Assembly: GCA_007127255.1 (NCBI GenBank)
Contig: SKZS01000053.1
Location: 1 to 14,511, forward strand
DNA length: 14,511 bases
Direction: 5' to 3'
Origin: Syntrophomonadaceae bacterium
GTDB lineage: Bacteria; Bacillota; Dethiobacteria; DTU022
Position numbers and translations under genes: made by a program. Shown here piece by piece: positions 13,530-14,511 of the stretch. Position 1 is the stretch's first letter, and every line of letters starts with the position of its first letter. A model generated the notes under the pieces. It was not told where the DNA came from. It saw nothing but the letters and a program-made list of their open reading frames with translations, and did not search any database.

Positions 13530-14354
13530 ATGCCGAAAAAGAATATTAACAAAATTGAGATTAACTATGAACTTGACGGTTCCGGTGAAGAGGTCCTTGT
13601 TTTCCTTAACGGGATTATGATGAGTACGGTTAGCTGGACAGCACATGTTCCGTTTTTTACCGCAAATGGGCTTCGTGTTTTAAGGGTTGATTTTCGTGAC
13701 CAGGGGCAATCCGGCCGGGCTAAAGAACCATATACAATTGATCAGCATGTAGAAGACCTTCAGCAATTAGTGGAATCGCTTCAGGTCCGGCGAATTCATC
13801 TGCATGGTATATCTTACGGAGGTCAGGTAGCCCTGCTTTTTGCTCTTAAATATCCAGATATGGTGCAGTCCCTGATTATAGCTAATACCGTTCCCCGCCT
13901 GACCAAGTATTTGCGCGGCATTGGAGACGCCTGGGATGAAGCGGCTAAGCTTAAAGACGGTCGAAATTTCTTCCGGATCATAGCCCCGTCAATTTATTCA
14001 AACCTCTTCTTTGAATCTAACCCAGAATTTCTTAAAGAACGTGAAGACATGCTTGCCAACCTATTAGATGAGGGTTGGTTTGATGCTTACCTGCGCCTTT
14101 CATCAAGTAACAGTGATCTTAACCTGCTTGACCGCCTTTACGAAATAAAGGCTCCGACTTTGCTGGTTGCCGCTGATCGTGATGCCGTAACGCCTATTGA
14201 AGAAATGCGTGCAATGAGAGATCGAATTAATGGTTCCAGGTTTGTCCTGATTCCAGATAGCGGGCATGTCTCCTGTTATGAAAAGATGGACGAATATAAC
14301 CTGCTTATCCTGGGTTTCATTGCCCTGATCAGGGCAAAAACAAATATACAATAA
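13530..14354 (+). CDS. Alpha/beta-fold hydrolase, second in pair
   Basis: A 274-residue alpha/beta hydrolase. The nucleophile elbow GISYGG at residues 93-98 places Ser95; the acid is probably Asp218 in DRDAVTP; the base is His246 in SGHVSCYEK. The oxyanion strand reads FLNGIM, with Asn27 where most relatives have His before Gly. DFRDQGQSGR (54-63) is the usual D-x-R-G-x-G-x-S-type strand-4 loop with Gln in place of the first Gly. I chose ATG 13530, with GGGGTGA just upstream at the end of the previous gene; an in-frame GTG at 13521, overlapping the previous stop, adds three residues and is possible. It clearly shares an operon with the first hydrolase but is only distantly similar, so it likely acts on a related but distinct ester or thioester. 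Its stop codon lies inside a long palindromic terminator. Confidence 0.86.
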   Translation: MPKKNINKIEINYELDGSGEEVLVFLNGIMMSTVSWTAHVPFFTANGLRVLRVDFRDQGQSGRAKEPYTIDQHVEDLQQLVESLQVRRIHLHGISYGGQVALLFALKYPDMVQSLIIANTVPRLTKYLRGIGDAWDEAAKLKDGRNFFRIIAPSIYSNLFFESNPEFLKEREDMLANLLDEGWFDAYLRLSSSNSDLNLLDRLYEIKAPTLLVAADRDAVTPIEEMRAMRDRINGSRFVLIPDSGHVSCYEKMDEYNLLILGFIALIRAKTNIQ

Positions 14355-14387
14355 GTTAAAAAGGTGTCAGACACCTTTTTAACTTAT
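14351..14387. terminator. 18-bp perfect palindrome, bidirectional intrinsic terminator after the hydrolase pair
   Basis: ATAAGTTAAAAAGGTGTC (14351-14368) is followed by one A and its exact reverse complement (14370-14387). The GC-containing top (GGTGTC/GACACC) is flanked by AAAAA and TTTTT, so the stem can terminate transcription from either side. The TAA stop of the second hydrolase (14352-14354) lies within the left arm. The core GGTGTCAGACACC is of the kind that recurs as dispersed copies in some Firmicute genomes, from general memory; only one copy is in this window. Confidence 0.8.
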
Positions 14388-14390
14388 CTG

Positions 14391-14511
14391 ATGACAGTGG
14401 TTGCAGAAACGGAGGTGGTAATATTACGCCTGCAGAGGAAGCTTATTATTGAGCTGGGGCAGAATAATCCTAATTTTATGGTAGACCTGCTGCAAATTAT
14501 ATCTGACCGAA
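14391..14511 (+). CDS. Start of an unrecognised ORF, truncated by window end
   Basis: An open frame of 40 codons runs from an ATG at 14391 to the right edge: it begins MTVVAETEVVILRLQRKLII and continues ELGQNNPNFMVDLLQIISDR. The start is uncertain: there is no ribosome binding site before the ATG, while GGAGG (14411-14415) lies inside the frame, too close to an in-frame GTG at 14415. The peptide looks helical with no motif I recognise. It starts 4 bases after the terminator palindrome, and no promoter is visible. It could be a real partial gene or a chance open frame. Confidence 0.3.
   Translation, partial: MTVVAETEVVILRLQRKLIIELGQNNPNFMVDLLQIISDR

Noticed and set aside
1..14511. CRISPR array, tRNA/rRNA, insertion sequence or prophage
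   Set aside because: No regularly spaced repeats, no cloverleaf or rRNA-like segments and no transposase, integrase or phage genes were seen on either strand.

Overview
This window looks like accessory catabolic DNA from an anaerobic, low- to mid-GC Firmicute of the Clostridia/Peptococcia type. The basis is AGGAGG-type ribosome binding sites, consensus sigma-A promoters, some GTG and TTG starts, a compact-motif iron-sulfur flavoprotein and a lipoprotein-anchored solute receptor. The genus cannot be named from the sequence. An acidic linker in the receptor hints at a salty or alkaline habitat, but this is weak.

Layout. (1) 1-144: the 3' end of a Crp/Fnr-type regulator. (2) 417-1219, minus strand: two translationally coupled MaoC hot-dog proteins. 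One has an intact Asp/His active site and the other has lost it, which suggests a heteromeric hydratase. (3) 1328-1903, plus strand: an iron-sulfur flavoprotein. (4) 1908-2987, minus strand: a TetR regulator followed by a third, PhaJ-like MaoC hydratase. (5) 3089-10471, minus strand: an AMP-forming acyl-CoA synthetase, a complete LIV-type ABC transporter (livK-G-F-H-M order) and a KAS III-like condensing enzyme, probably read from a strong promoter at 10533-10562. (6) 10783-12339, minus strand: a second, paralogous acyl-CoA synthetase. (7) 12634-14354, plus strand: two abutting alpha/beta hydrolases behind a near-perfect sigma-A promoter, ended by an 18-bp perfect palindrome. (8) 14391-14511: the start of an unrecognised ORF.

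How the genes may work together (inference): the hydrolases release a carboxylic acid from an ester, amide or thioester; the LIV-type transporter imports the acid or its precursor; the two synthetases make the CoA thioester; and the MaoC hydratases and KAS III-like enzyme act on enoyl- and ketoacyl-CoA intermediates. The TetR protein is a plausible acyl-CoA-responsive repressor. No thiolase, acyl-CoA dehydrogenase or ketoreductase is in the window, so any such cycle must be completed elsewhere. The most unusual points are the Cys-His-His triad of the KAS III-like protein, the active/degenerate MaoC pair, and a promoter that rules out the longest-ORF start of the first acyl-CoA synthetase.
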